The notes: generated by a model not told the origin, from the letters alone. A stretch of DNA of 64,000 bases from Limnanthes douglasii subsp. nivea (GCA_036936605.1 JAUPFV010000001.1:314790809-314854808), one strand, 5' to 3'; shown: positions 12,343 to 24,915, numbered from the stretch's first letter. Translations and numbers: made by a program.

Positions 12343-13259
12343 TTCATTGATTCGAACTACTCCCAAAGTTTTAGGAGCAAGTGCAGTTGCATAGCACTCC
12401 CTTGCTATCTTATGACTACTTAGACAACACCCACCTGTCCTTGAACCGCATACTTCAAACACTGATGGACTGTTGAGGCCACAACATGAATTCTAGAGAG
12501 CCAAGACCTCCCAAAGATTGCATTGTAACATGTGGGGCATTCTAACACAACGAATAACGCTCTGACCAGCTTTTTAAAAGGCCCCTTACCCAACAACACA
12601 TCTTCCATAAATTCCTCGATTATATCCGCAGAGGTCCTTGTGAAGCCCACAATGGTTATGTTTGACCGTTGAATAACGACTGGATTTTTCATTTGCTTGT
12701 AAGAACTTAAAAAGAGGATGTTTGCCGAACTTCCCGTGTCTATCAGAATTCGTCTGATATCATTGCCCATAATAGATGCTCCTATCACAACAGCATCCTC
12801 ATGAGGCCCAACAATATTTCTTAAATCATCCTCATCAAAGACTATAAATGAAAAAGGGGTTTGAAACTGATAAAAAGACATACCTCCTTCCAACTGAGTA
12901 GCCACAGAGTGAACATGCCTCTTCCTTGATGAAGGAGTGGGTGCTGTCATGGTATCCCCTCAGAATATAGTGAGTGACTCAAAGAAATTAATGAGTCCCA
13001 GCACCGTCTTAGTTTGTTCTGTTATGACCCCTATTTTATTACGGGTTGGACCAGGATCCAGGTACTCCGAATCAACATCAAATCATTCAAGGATCACCAT
13101 TACCCCCTCTGGAGCAGATGTTCCCGCATTGTTCATAGGCCCAGTTCGAGGAGCATTTTCAAGCATGTTTCCACCTTTTCTTTTGATATAAGCCCCCAAA
13201 TTACCTCTTTTAATGAGATTCTGTACTTCCTGCTTCAGAGCAATGCAGTCTTGGGTGTT
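12337..13259 (-). pseudogene. gag 3' part and protease of element B
   Basis: Continuation of B's gag after nested element A. It begins in the zinc-knuckle region (HNTQDCIALKQEVQNLIKRG, 13260-13200), then the protease with active site DTGSSANILF (about 12750) and the conserved GRSWLSR block (about 12510). A one-base frameshift near 12420 precedes the terminal UAG at 12337-12339. Protease catalytic residues are intact even though the frame around them is not. Confidence 0.85.
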
Positions 13260-13264
13260 ATGGC

Positions 13265-13651
13265 TGATAAGGAAGAATAAAAGACAAGGAGAAAATTGTG
13301 AAGAAGAAACATGATAGGAGAAAATTGTAAAGAAGAAGTACGATAGGAGGAAAATGCAAAGAGGAAATTGTGTGAGGAGAAAATTGTATAAACTATCAAA
13401 GAAGTAGCTAGAATATGAAGAAAATAAGATGTAGGGACTAAAAATGTAATAAATGGGAATTAAAGCGTGTCGGGTCCGCAATTGTACTATAAAAGGACCA
13501 CACACGCTTCACAGATCCCGAGATGAATAATATATTACTTTCTCTCTCTACTTAAGCTAAGCTCCCACTTTCTCTCTCTAAAACAGCTCCTAAACAAAGT
13601 GAATTTACCTATATTGACACTAAGAGATTCTCGTATCGCATAATCACCCCC
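13265..13651 (+). repeat. 5' LTR of element A, truncated at its 3' end
   Basis: Aligns base for base with 23018-23404 (7 substitutions, no gaps). After a run of five C at 13651 the sequence switches directly into gag coding sequence, whereas the 3' LTR continues for 21 more bases to a CA end. TATA motif ACTATAAAAGG at about 13486-13496. Confidence 0.92.
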
Positions 13652-15605
13652 GGATATGGCCAAACAAAGTTTCCTGTCAGAAAAGAAGACATGGGCCCGC
13701 GAAATTCGGAGTGGCAGCATCAATATACTCTGCCATCCGAGGAAGGGCTGTACTTTCCAAGCAATGGCAATATGAGATCCAACGTCTATCGTACGAGTCA
13801 CAATTGGAGAGCTTCTCCTCTGTCCCCGGACATTTTGGTGGGAAACCTCCCAAAGCATTTCGATATCTCGAAGCTAGAAAAATTCGATGGGACGCAAGAT
13901 CCAGATAATCACATCGAACAATTCAAAAACTTCATGATTAATTTCGACGACGATGATAAGTTGCTGAGTAGAGCATTTTCTCAGACCTTCAAGGGGGTAG
14001 CTTCCAAATGGTATAATAGGCTTCCGCAGGGCTCGATAAAGAACTTCGACATGTTCTGGAATGTCTTCAGACAACACTTCGTGGGGAGCAAAAAGTTTCG
14101 AGCTAACGGAGACACGATAATCTATTGCAGACAAAAGGTTGGGGAGAGCTTGAAGAATTACACCAATCGGTTTGTCAAAACAAAAACGGACATGGAATAT
14201 TGTAAAGATTCAATGGCACTTACAGCTTTCAGGACGGGCCTACTCCCTGGATTGTTGAAGGATACGGTGGCGGAGAGTCAGGCAATGACCTTTGGAGCAT
14301 TGTTGGATCAGGTCGAGAAGATAATTCTGGTGGAGGAGACTCAGGCATCAGAGAAAGGATCCGAGATCAGTTGGATCAGAATCAATTTCAAAGATCTGAG
14401 CCGAATAGCCAAGGGCCCCGTACCAATGTTCAGGCCAAAAGTACGGGTCAATGTCCGCCGAGGCAGAAAATGAACCCACAATACTATGGCAACCAGCAAA
14501 ATTACAATCAAGGAACAAGACCCATGTCGAATAAGTGGGTTCGACCAGACTATTTTGCGGAGTTGACGGAAAATGTTGCCGCTATATTTGACAATGCGAG
14601 ATCTACAGTACCATTCAGGAAGCCTTTTCCTATACAGACTCCGAGGGAAAGTAGAAGCGTTAATAAGTATTGCAAGTATCACGAGGATATTGGGCACAAT
14701 ACCAAGGACTGCATAGCTTTGAAAAAAGAAGTGCAAGCTTTGATCGAGAATGGAATGTTGTTAGAGTATGTCAAAAAGTACTCCCAGAAGAACGATGTGG
14801 TGAAAGCTGTCCCAAAGAACACTGACACAGTCATGGTAATATCCGAAGGGGTCGACGATTTTGACATTGAACATGAATATTTGGATCCCAAGGAGAGGAG
14901 GAATAATGTGAATATGGTGGAAGAGGTTATTCCGAGGGGGAGGGTGAATAGCCTTTGTGCTTTCTTCGATTCACTAGCAATCTTTGGAGGAGACACTATT
15001 GCGGGAAATTCCAATAGCTCGCGAAAGAGGCACATGGTCAACCTGACTACCCAGATCGAAGCAGGGGGTGTCAACACAAATGCACCGATTACCCTCCCCC
15101 ATCATTTGTTTTGACGACGATGATATGCGAAATGTTGCAGGCCCGCATGAGGATGCGGTGGTGATCACCGCGGGCATCGTTGGGGATCAAGTTCAGAAGA
15201 TACTTATCGACAAAGGGAGCTCAGCGAATATCTTGTTTATGAACACTTACAGGAGAATTTCTGACCCACCAGTTATCCGACAGAACTATAGTGGGTTTTA
15301 CTGGCGCCACAGCAGTGGTAGTGGGAGAGTTTTAGTGTGTGGTCGAGTTGGGCCGTGGGCCATTCAAGAAAGAGTTGGAGGTATTGTTCATTGTTGTTGA
15401 CGCACCGACTTCGTATAATGCTATTCTGGGCCGTTCTTGGTTGTCCCGAATGCATGGTGTAATTTCAACGGTACATCAATGCTTAAAGTATGTGGTAGGA
15501 AACAATGTCGGGATAATCAGAAGTAGCCAGAAAATGGCCCGAGAGTGTTACCAAATAGTGTTATCCTCGAAGGGAGTTCGAGGAGAAGGGTCAAGCAAAG
15601 CATAG
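13652..15605 (+). pseudogene. gag-protease of element A (N-terminally deleted, frameshifted)
   Basis: The reading frame starts inside gag at the deletion junction. The gag core is clear (13691-14470): WRASPLSPDILVGNLPKHF, FDDDDKLLSRAFSQTFKG, KWYNRLPQGSIKNFD and FWNVFRQHFVGSKKF. The last motif has Arg where elements B and C have a TGA. The zinc-knuckle region reads YCKYHEDIGHNTKDCIALKKE (14670-14735). Protease has ILIDKGSSANILF near 15205, with Lys replacing the Thr of the D-T-G triad, so it is probably dead. Frameshifts occur near 14400, 15090 and 15350. It ends at UAG 15603-15605 in the leaky context. Confidence 0.85.
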
Positions 15606-15611
15606 CAGTTA
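15600..15611 (+). promoter_or_regulatory. Leaky-stop context between protease and RT in element A
   Basis: GCA-TAG-CAG-TTA. The frame upstream (15339-15602) and the pol frame downstream are the same, so only the UAG separates them. CAG-TTA fits CAR-YYA exactly. Confidence 0.75.
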
Positions 15612-18600
15612 AAGGGGTCTCCCTTCGAAGTCATCCCATGTGATGATCCGAGGGAGACACCCGGATTTCTGGTCCCGGAAGAAGATTCCGAGGCACATGA
15701 ATTTGAGAGTGGAAAATCTTTGAAGATCAGAGTAAAACTTCCTTTTGAGTTCAGAGCGAGATTAATTGCATTTTTATCTAACAAACTTGATACGTTTGCT
15801 TGGTGTGCACAAGATGTCACGGGAGTAACACTAGAGGTCATACGTCATAAACTTGCGGTACGACTCGATATTAGACCCATTGTCTAGAAGAGGAGGCCCG
15901 TTTCCCTGGAAAAGGCTACAACTATTCTTTTGGAAGTGGAGAGGTTATTAAGCATAAACCATATTCGTGAGTTGCATTATCCTGCTTGGGCATCGAATCC
16001 GGTCCTAGTTAGGAAAAAGAATGGCAAATAGAGAATGTGTGTCGACTTTACAGATTTAAACAGATCTTGTCCCAAAGATTCGTTCCCGGTACCACGTATT
16101 GATCAGTTAGTAGATTTGACTTCAGGTAATAGATTGTTATCCTTCATGGACGCGTATTCTGGGTACAATCAAATCCGGTTGGACGTTCATGATGAAGAAA
16201 GTACTTCGTTTATTACCAGGAGAGGATTATACTGCTACAAAGTTATGCCATTCAGTTTGAAAAACGCGGGGGCAACTTATCAACGCTTGGTCAACAAAAC
16301 CTTTGAGGACCAGATCGGCAGGAACATTGAAGCATATATTGATGATATGTTAGTCAAAAGTTTGCGAGACGAGGATCACTTCGCTGACCTGGAAGAGACT
16401 TTCAATAATTTGAGTAAGGTCAACCTGAAATTGAACCCAGAAAAGTGTATTTTTGGGGTGTGATCGGGTAAGTTCCTCGGATATATGATCAGTGAGAGAG
16501 GTATTGAGGCTGACCCGGATCAAATAAAGGCTTTACTCACTATGACACCACCTCGAAATATCAAGGAATTCCAAATCTTGACAGGGAGATTGGCACCATT
16601 GAACAGATTCATTTTTCGATCCTCGGACAAATGTGCACCTTTCTTTAAAGTACTACGCAATGCCAAACAATTCCATTGGACTGATGAGTGCTCAGAAGCT
16701 TTTCGTAAAATTCAAGAATTTTTGATATCCACTGATATTCTGTCTAAACCATTGGTGGGGGAAAGATTGATTATCTATGTAGCAGTGTCCGATTGTGCGG
16801 TCAGTGCTGTTTTACTTCGCGAGGAAGAGTCTCTTCTGAAACCCATCTATTATGTCAGTAAGAGTTTGTTGGATGCGGAAAAACGATATCTTAAGTTAGA
16901 GAAGGTAGCTGTGGCTTTGGTAACGGCGGCCAGAAAGATGAGACCTTACTTCCAGGCACATCCTATAGTAGTTCGGACGACTTTTCCCTTAAAGGGTCTG
17001 TTACAGAGGCCTGGTATCTCTGGAAGAATGACTAAATGGTCAGTAGAACTAGGAGATTTTGACATAACATTTGAGCCTTGAATGGCGACAAAAGCTCAAG
17101 TCTTACCTGATTTTTTGGTCGAATTCCATTCGGACAGAGAGGATAAAGAGGTCGGTGATCATGTTGATGAGACAAAATGGTTGGTATGAACGGATGGTGG
17201 GTCGAAAATTTCTGGAAGTGGGGCGGGTGTCCAGTTGATTTCTCCAGAAGGAATAGCTATGTTCCAAGCTATTCGATTTGGGTTCAAGACAACCAACAAC
17301 GAAGCAGAGTATGAAGTTGCGTTAGCGGGTTTGCGTTTAGCTCACATATGTGGGGCCAAAAAGGTTAAACTATTCAGCGATTCACAATTGGTGATAAACC
17401 AAGCCTCGGGAGAGTCCGAGGCCAGAAAAGATAAGCTGATACAGTATTTGAAAGCATTAAAGATTTGGTATCCGAATTTGAGGAAGTAAAGTATGAACAT
17501 ATTCGAAGAGAATCAAATGTTGTCCCAGATTCTCTGGCATCCGCCTCACGAACGGAGGGATATCCTTGGGTTTTGATTCAGGAACATCCTTTGATCGTGG
17601 TTGATGCAGAGCAAGCAATGAACGTTAACGATGAAAGTAATGTGGTCACAGACGATTGGATGGCAGGTATCATCGACTTCTTAGAAAACGATACTTTACT
17701 TGTCGAAAAGTACGAGGGTAGGAAGATCAGGTTCAAGTCCCATGGGTATATCATGCTGGGAGGCGTGCTGTATAAAAAATCTCTGAGTCGGCCATTATTA
17801 AGGTGTCTGAACAAGGATGAGTCGCAAATCATCCTGTCTGAATTGCACGATGGGGAAGGTTCTGCCCATTGCGGGTACAAGGAATTAATTCGACGAGTGT
17901 TTCTGGCTGGTTACTATTGGTCGACTATTGCTTCAGATGCAAAAGATTTAGTAAAATGATGTGACACGTGTCAACGCTATGCCACTGTGATCCATAAGCC
18001 TGGGGTATTCTTAGAGAGTATTTCCGAAGCAGTCCCGTTCGATAGGTGGGGCATTGATTTAGTCGGGCCTTTACCAATGGCATCCGGTGGCAGGCAGACC
18101 ATCATTGTAGCAGTGGATTACTTCTCTAAGTGGGTAGAAGTGGAACTATTAGCGGGAACAAAGGCCAAGGATGTGATCAAGTTCGTTGTGTCAAACATTT
18201 GCTGTCGTTTTGGCGTACCATTGCAAATCACAACGGATAACGGACCTCAGTTCGATAACAAGGAGTTCAAAAGTTTTTGTGTTTCCAGGGGCATACGACA
18301 ATGTTTTTCTGCCCCATTTCACCCTCAAGCTAATGGGCAAGTGGAAGTGACTAATCGCATGATTCTCGATGGTTTGAAAAAGAACTTGGAAGGAAAGGCG
18401 GGAAAATGACATGACTACTTGCAGGAAGTATTGTGGGCTTACAGAACAACTCCACGAACGGCCACTGTTGTATCTCCATTTTCCTTAGTCTACGGAATGG
18501 ACGCCATTGTCCCCCCAGAGATTGTTTTCCCCTCACATCGTGTGGCAACATATACAGCAGACACGAATGACCAAAGCAGAGCACTGGCTTTAGACTTGGT

Positions 18601-18892
18601 TGAAGAAAAAAGACAACGAGCACAGTTGACGTCCCTCCACTATCAGACTCTTATGAGGAGTCGATATGCGTCTAAAGTAAATCACAGTGGCTTTAAGGTA
18701 AGAGATAAAGTCGTACATAAAGGTTTCCTGCATACGAAAGACAAGAGCCTGGGTAAGTTGGGACCAAATTAGGAGGGCCCTTATGAGGTCACCGAGAAAA
18801 TAAAACCGGGCACGTATCGGCTAAAAGACAAGGAAGGGCGATATCTCCGTCTCCCATGAAACATTGAACATTTAAAATTGTATCTTGAATGA
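15606..18892 (+). pseudogene. pol of element A: RT, double RNase H, integrase
   Basis: Starts in frame after the UAG. RT runs from about 15960 to 16700 with VDFTDLNRSCPKD and an intact YIDDMLVKS active site (about 16335). The first RNase H/connection region follows (YYVSKSLLDAEKRYLKLEK), then the second RNase H (TDGGSKISGSGAG, NNEAEYEVALAGLRLA, SDSQLV, 17190-17400). Integrase has its zinc finger near 17850-17975, WGIDLVGPL, TTDNGPQFDN and HPQANGQVEVTNR, giving the D-D-E set. It ends with a YLE C-terminus like B and C. About ten single-base stops, several consistent with CAG to TAG, CGA to TGA or TGG to TAG, interrupt an otherwise continuous frame. Confidence 0.85.
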
Positions 18893-19030
18893 GGAGCTAG
18901 TTAGCAAGTTATGTTTGTACCTTTTTTGTATCTTCCAATAAACAAACATAGCGAGGGCATACTCTTTCCTACCCTGTTAGGCACATGAAGGTTTTAATGA
19001 GGTGTTTCTATGAGCTGCTTAATACAAAGA

Positions 19031-19430
19031 ATTCTTTGCCTTAACTATTATTTGGGTCACAGCAAGCTCTGCCTCGAATTTTTATCTCTTCGAATTATTA
19101 TGTGGGTCACATTAGTTTGTGCCTTGGATATTCTTTGCCTTAACTATTATTTGGGTCACAGCAAGTTATGCCTCGAATTGTTATCTCTTCGAATTATTAC
19201 GTGGGTCACATTAGTTTGTGCCTCAGATATTCTTTGTCTTAACTATTATTTGGGTCACAACAAGTTGTGCCTCGAATTGTTATCTCTTCGAATTATTCTG
19301 AGGGTCACATTAGTTTGTGCCCCGAATTGTTCTCTTCAAATTATTGATTTGGGTTATAACAAGTCGTGTTCCGAAGGTTTTATCTCTTCGACTTATTGTT
19401 TAGGTCACAACATTTTGTGCCCTAGCTTAA
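19031..19430 (+). repeat. 99-bp tandem repeat between pol and antisense gene of element A
   Basis: Three clear units start ATTCTTTGCCTTAAC-like at 19031, 19130 and 19229 (99-bp spacing), followed by a degenerate tail. Each unit is itself two related halves of about 50 bp with the motif TTATTWGGGTCACA and GTGCCTCGAATT. Hypervariable tandem repeats in this part of Tat elements are a known feature and a source of satellites. Confidence 0.85.
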
Positions 19431-19615
19431 ATTTCTGCCTCGCCTAATGATGATCAATTATATGACACAAGTGGAAAAACACAAACGGTATGAGAACACA
19501 AATACAAACATCAATTAGACAGTCAGCATACTACAGCGTGCCTTAGTTAACCAACTTACAAAAAGAGCCCCATAAGGCCATAGACAAAAAATATCACAAT
19601 ATCCCACATTTTTTC

Positions 19616-22398
19616 TTAGTCTGAATTCTTCGAGGAGACACTCCCCTCTGTTTCTGATTCTTCGCTATCGCTCACCACTATGTTGGGAGGACGAAGTTCC
19701 GGGGGGACAAGCTTCCAAAAAATCCCCAAATCATATTCAGGATGTTCAGCATAGATTTGGGTGATTAACCCTGCTCGAGTTATGGCATTCCGGGAATTTA
19801 AGTTACTTGTGCACTTAGCCGCATAAGCATTCACGACCTTATCTTTTTCCTCATCGACTTGTCTAGGGAAGTTTTCAACCCGCTTTACTAACTGATCTCG
19901 ATCTTCTTTCACTTTTTTAAAGCTGGTAGTACAGTATTCGAATCCGTCACAAGCTAGACGATGTCCTTTCTTATATTCAGCTAACATTTTTTCTTGGGCA
20001 TCGGTCTTTTTCTTATACAGATCCCTCTCTTCATGACAGCACCTCTCCAGCATCACCACATAATTTTCGGAGGCAGATAAACGCTCATACAAAGTATCTG
20101 CTTGGCTCTCTATGACTGCGTGCTGTTTCTTGGCTTCTTCGAACTAAGAAGCAGCCAACAACGACTTAAATTTGTAATGATTTTTCCGGTTCTCAAGGTG
20201 CTGCATCTTCTTTCCCCTATTAACTGAGGTATGCAGCAGTCGTCGAAGATTTAGCGAGAATTCATCGTCCAGAGGAACTTCGAAGGAGCTTGTCGGAGAC
20301 CCTAACGTTGTAGAGTCAAAATCAGAAAACCCACCACCAAGATTATATGGGTCAATGTGTTGAGGAGGATTTCTCCGAGGAATGGGGAAATGTGCTAGCT
20401 TTGGACTATTTTCGTAGAGGGCATGGCTTGATGCTTCAGTAAGAGGCGAGCTTGGTGTTTGATGTGAACGTTCTTTGGGTGAATCACCATTTCCTCTCTC
20501 CGGTTCACTTGATATTTCTTGAATCTCGTCGGCCTGAGCAGTGTCCTGTTTATCATCTCGTGTTTCACCATCTTCGGATAATTCTAGGATGGGTTCTAGG
20601 ATAACTTTATTCTTCTTTTCTTTTGCCTTGGTTCCCTTCTTTGGTGGAAGGATGGAAGTAGTGGGTGGAGAATTAGAATTAGATGACACAGTATTGATTG
20701 AGGGAGGAAGCTCCTGAATGTCAACTGTCCCTTCATGACCTAATTGCTGCTCTTTAGTAGAAACCTCCTCGTCAGGATCTCCAAGATGACTCTTCGAACG
20801 GGAGCGTTTGGGAAGATAAATCACTATATCTTTTTGGCTCACACGCTTCATAACTTCTCGTTCGGATGGAGAAACCATCAATCTTCTCATGCTAATTCGG
20901 TCGAGGGGGTTGAGCCTCCACAATCGACTCCTGGCTAGATTATTATTCGTGAAGCAGAGTCGAAATCGGTTCTCCCAGTGATCTTTGGCCCACAGGTGGA
21001 GTTTGGTGAACATGTTAGTGGCACCTTCAACATATTCGGTATAGGGCTTCGATACCCTAGTCATAGCTGCAAAAAGTAGGCAGCCAACATGAAGTATAGT
21101 AACATAGCAAAATTCGATGCAGAATAAGTAGCTTAGAAGGCCATAAACTTACATTTGTTGGTCCACATCAGAGACAGTTTGTGAGGATTTGAGGGGGTGG
21201 CTTCTGACCCTGTCTCCCAGTAGCCGGAGAAGAACACAAATTGCTGCCTCCATTTCTTGTCAGCCTCTAACAGATCTTTCATAACTTTTTGTCCCCGGTT
21301 GAATGTTAACGAATAGAATGGAAAGAAAGGGTTCTTTGCCAGACCAGCAAGGCCGATGAGCTGCTCTAACGAAAAATCGTGACCTGAGAGCCTAGAGACC
21401 ATAATACAGGCCATCAGGGTAAACCACATATTGGGGCCAACTTGGGAAGGACAAAGATCTATCTTTGCCAAATATTTGATGAAGAGGTCTAAGGGATACC
21501 TTTGCCCCCAGTTCATGATCTCAGTATACACTACTAACTCATTGTCCCTCACTGACAGAGGCGTCTCACCTTCCGAAGGGAACCTGATCGTAATATAGGA
21601 GGGAATGCACCATCGAGTCCTCAGCATAGGCTCCTCGGCTTGTGAAAAATACTTGTATATGATATTGTGCAGAGCTACCATGTGTTTATTTTCGATGCCC
21701 CGAATATTGCGACCGGCGATAGCATCCAGCTCTAAGGGTAGCATAATATATCCTTTGGATTTTGGGGCAATCCGACGAGCTTGCTCTTCGGATATTGTTC
21801 GAGAAGAGGAGGTCGTGTTGCTCGAGGACCCTAAAGAGGGGATTACGGGCACTTTCGGTTCGAGGGAGACTGCTGTAATTGCTTTTCCTTTGGCATCTAG
21901 GCTTTCGTCTCGTCTGTTTTGCATATCCTCTTCAGTAATGATCGTCTTCGAAGGAGAAAAACGAGTCCCATGAATGGTCATAGAGGGAGTAGAGGGCAGA
22001 CTTGACTCATCAGAATCATTTTTACGAGGAGGGCTGGTAGATGTCCGAGGAGGGCTGGTAGATATCCAGGGAGGACTCTCGACCGCTGTTGTGGAAACAG
22101 GCTCTCGAATGACCAGCGGCGTCTCCTTAGCGCGTTTTCGCTCCTGCGAACTCTTCCTATCTTTATGAGGTCTCTTTCTCTTCCCAGATGAGTGTTTGTG
22201 CTGTCTATCTTTACCCATGCTTTCGAGGGGATTAGGATCACTACGTAGGCTTTGTCGCGCGACTTCGAGGGGAATGATAGTAGTCGAATCTACTGAGGGA
22301 GGCCATGAACCAAAGAAAGTAGTAACAGATGGTTGGGGTTGGGGCCTCACGTATTCCCCAGCAACAACTCTCTCCTCGAACCTTTTGCTGATCAACAA
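19616..22398 (-). pseudogene. Antisense gene of element A (putative gypsy-type transposon protein)
   Basis: Two exons on the minus strand. Exon 1 (22398-21153) has a basic, Ser/Pro-rich N-terminus with KRKRPHKDRKSS-type stretches. The core domain follows: ITIRFPSEGETPLSVRDNE, NWGQRYPLDLF, CPSQVGPNMWFTLMACIMVS, and FFSGYWETGSEATP. The GT-AG intron is at 21067-21152 (86 bp) and joining restores the frame (TNK-S-MTRVSKP). Exon 2 has HWENRFRLCFTNNNLARSRLW, acidic and basic linkers, a coiled coil (about 20140-19800) and a conserved HPEYDLGIFWK block. One in-frame TAG at 20144-20146 is the only stop in exon 2. No in-frame ATG precedes about 22218, so the start has been lost or is not AUG. Function unknown. 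Confidence 0.75.
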
Positions 22399-22490
22399 CC
22401 ACTCAGGAATCCGACGGGGTTTATTCCCTAGTTTTCTCTCTCTAGAAAAGTTTGAACAAAAAGTTGGAGTAATGAGGGGAGGAGATCCGT

Positions 22491-22497
22491 ATTTATA
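22491..22497 (-). promoter_or_regulatory. TATA box of the antisense gene of element A
   Basis: TATAAAT on the minus strand about 100 nt upstream of the open frame at 22398, with a CT-rich leader containing TCTAGAGAGAGAAAAC, as in the other elements. Confidence 0.5.
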
Positions 22498-23017
22498 GAT
22501 GAAGGTGGGCCTTCTGGATAGACCAGGCCCGGTGACTTTTTCTGGTGTTTTCCTAGGGGCATTATGGGCTACATAGGTGCAAATTGTACTGATACATAAA
22601 CCATAGGGGAAGATGCAGAGGTTCTCTAGTCAAAAAGTGTCTTGGGAATAGGAAGCGTTTCTAAAAAGATATGCTGACAAGCATTTTCGGTTGTTGACGT
22701 CATGACGGATAGATTAATCCTGACACCCCATTTAACCTTGAAATTGATAATTTTGGTGCGTTGACACAGTGAATATCGAGGGGCTCATGTGGCTAAAATG
22801 GTGCAAGGATTAGGGGCCCCCAGTTTCAGGATTAATTCAAAGAAAGGAAGTTTTGAAAGAAGATTCTTTGGCTTCGAAAGTTCGAGGCAAATTATTAGGG
22901 TATCAAATTTTTTTCGTACTTTGCCCGAATAAGAATTATTCGAGGAGATTTGAAATGAATAATCGGAGAATCCTTTACAGTCCCAGTAAAAGAACTTTTA
23001 CTAAGACTGGGGGCTAT

Positions 23018-23425
23018 TGATAAGGAAGAATAAAAGACAAGGAGAAAATTGTGAAGAAGAAACATGATAAGAGAAAATTGTAAAGAAGAAGTACGATAGG
23101 AGGAAAATGCAAAGAGGAAATTGTGTGAGGGGAAAATTGTATAAACTATCAAAGAAGTAGCTAGAATAGGAAGAAAATAAGATGTAGGGACTAAAAATGT
23201 AATAAATGGGAATAAAAGTGTGTGGGGTCCGCAATTTTACTATAAAAGGACCACACACGCTTCACAGATCCCGAGATGAATAATATATTACTTTCTCTCT
23301 CTACTTAAGCTAAGCTCCCACTTTCTCTCTCTAAAACAGCTCCTAAACAAAGTGAATTTACCTATATTGACACTAAGAGATTCTCGTATCGCATAATCAC
23401 CCCCAGACTTTCTCAAAAATCTTCA
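23018..23425 (+). repeat. 3' LTR of element A
   Basis: 408 bp, starting TGATAAGG after the polypurine tract AAGACTGGGGGCTAT (about 23003-23017) and ending TTCA before the AGGGC duplication. This full copy shows how much is missing from the 5' LTR. Confidence 0.93.
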
Positions 23426-23430
23426 AGGGC

Positions 23431-24843
23431 CAATATCATTCTGATATTGGAAAAAATAAGTATATTGACTGTCCTTGGGAGACTACAGTGCTGCTGGTTT
23501 TCGGAAATGGACTTCATCCTTGGTCTTGTCATAAATTGTGGCCACATTCTCTTTTAATTCTGCAAAGCACTCCGGTTGAACCCACAGACCTCTTTTACTC
23601 ATTGACTGCTGACTCTGAGATTGATTTTGGTTGGATTGAGCCTGCTTATCCCCGTTGGACCTTTGTCCGATCTCTTTAGCCTTATACCCAGACTGGTTTT
23701 GGTTTTGAGCTATTGGGGTGGACCTCACCTGACGGTGCACCCTGTTTTTCTTGGTTTCATCCACGTTAATCTACTTTCCCACCTGATTTAACAAGCCACC
23801 CCAAGTCATGGCCTTCTTCCTTATTATTGAATCGACAAGATTCCCAGGGTTCAACCCTTGTCTCAAAGAAGCAATTGCCACCTGTTCGAAGCAATCTTCT
23901 AACCCATTCTTGGTATTTACGAACCGACTTATGTAGTCCTTTAAGGACTCATTTGCATCTTGGGCACAATGGATGATAGTATTTTCATCCTTACTTCCCA
24001 TAAATTGCCTTCAGAAGGCAACCCATAATGTATCAAAGTTTTTGATACATCCTTGGGGTAAACTGTTGTACCACTTAAGAGCATTTCCCGTAAAATATTG
24101 GGAGAAGTCTATACACAGAATTTTGTCATCATCATCAAAATTCATCATGAAGTTCTTAAACTTCTCTAGAAGATTGTCCGGATCTTTCCTCCCATCATAC
24201 TTCTCCATTTCGAACTGTCAAACCTTTTGGGTATGTTTCCAAACAGTATCTTGGCAGACAATGGCGATTGTCTCCAATTCCTATAACGACTGAAGACTGT
24301 GTCTTCATTAGGCATTGCAAAGATACTTGGTTCGTTCTGAAAAGCAAAAGGATCAATCAGCAACTGATCCACATACCTGTGACTGTGGCTGTGAGATGAC
24401 CCTTTGCCCAGATGCCTTTTAAGTCTCCCATGCATATCTCTCTTTCTCGAATATTTTTTAACTAGTTTTCGTTTCTTCTTGGAGCCCCCTTCATCACTGA
24501 TCGATGCAAAAAACTCCTCAAGCTCAGCCTCGTTCGAAGAGCTGTTAGAGGACTCAGAATCTGAACTTTCAACCGGCTTGGACCGGTGAGTCTTCTTAGA
24601 ACTGACATGGGTCTTCTTTAAACTCAAATAAATCTTTGCCGATGGATGATTATCCCTAGGATTGTCAGTATGATGGATGGATGACGCCTTTGACTTCTCC
24701 TTTATACCCATTTCTGCTTGTTTTATGGCCCTCAACGCCTCTATTTCTACTCTTAACTTGTTTCGCTCTTCGATGGTGTATTCTTTGTTTTCCCCAACTA
24801 CCTCCACCACAGGTGGTGGATTTGGTTTCTTGTTCGGATCCAT
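23431..24843 (-). pseudogene. gag 5' part of element B
   Basis: Starts at ATG 24843 (MDPNKKPNPPP). The N-terminal region is highly charged, with EIEALRAIKQAE, Ser-rich and KKKRKLVKKYSRKRD segments like those of C. The gag core follows (RNWRQSPLSAKIL, FDDDDKILCIDFSQYFTG, KWYNSLPQGCIKNFD). A frameshift lies near 24200. A TGA at 24011-24013 follows WVAF, at the same codon as the TGA in element C. The frame resumes immediately afterwards (MGSKDENTIIHCAQ) and runs to 23771. The zinc-knuckle region begins at 23440 and is cut by element A. Confidence 0.85.
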
Positions 24844-24895
24844 CTGAACAAGTCTTTTCTACTGGTTTTAAATGCAAGATTCAGGCACCGTCTTC

Positions 24896-24913
24896 TCCTA
24901 CTGTGGTCGCCAA
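24896..24913 (-). other. Primer binding site of element B
   Basis: TTGGCGACCACAGTAGGA on the element strand, two bases inside the LTR end, one base different from the site in element C. The tRNA is probably tRNA-Arg, but I could not verify this. Confidence 0.65.
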
Positions 24914-24915
24914 TT

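Larger units (their letters stand above)
13265..23425 (+). mobile_element. Element A: Tat-lineage Ty3/gypsy element nested in B's gag
   Basis: The 5' LTR starts TGATAAGG at 13265 and the 3' LTR spans 23018-23425. The target duplication is ATGGC (13260-13264) and AGGGC (23426-23430), one mismatch, inside B's gag where the B reading frame resumes on both sides. LTRs differ at 7 of 387 shared bases (1.8%). The last 21 bp of the 5' LTR, the primer binding site and the N-terminal third of gag are missing, so A cannot prime its own replication. Gag, pol and the antisense gene are otherwise nearly complete but contain stops. Confidence 0.92.

Noticed and set aside
13083..13505. 140-codon minus-strand frame across the A 5' LTR and B gag
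   Set aside because: It is a chimera formed at the LTR junction. The LTR part is Phe/Tyr/Ser-rich translation of non-coding sequence; the same appears at 22895-23258.
19010..19447. 145-codon open frame with repeating LCLNYYLGHSKLCLE
   Set aside because: It is the translation of the 99-bp tandem repeat in element A. Unit length is a multiple of three, so the frame stays open by chance.
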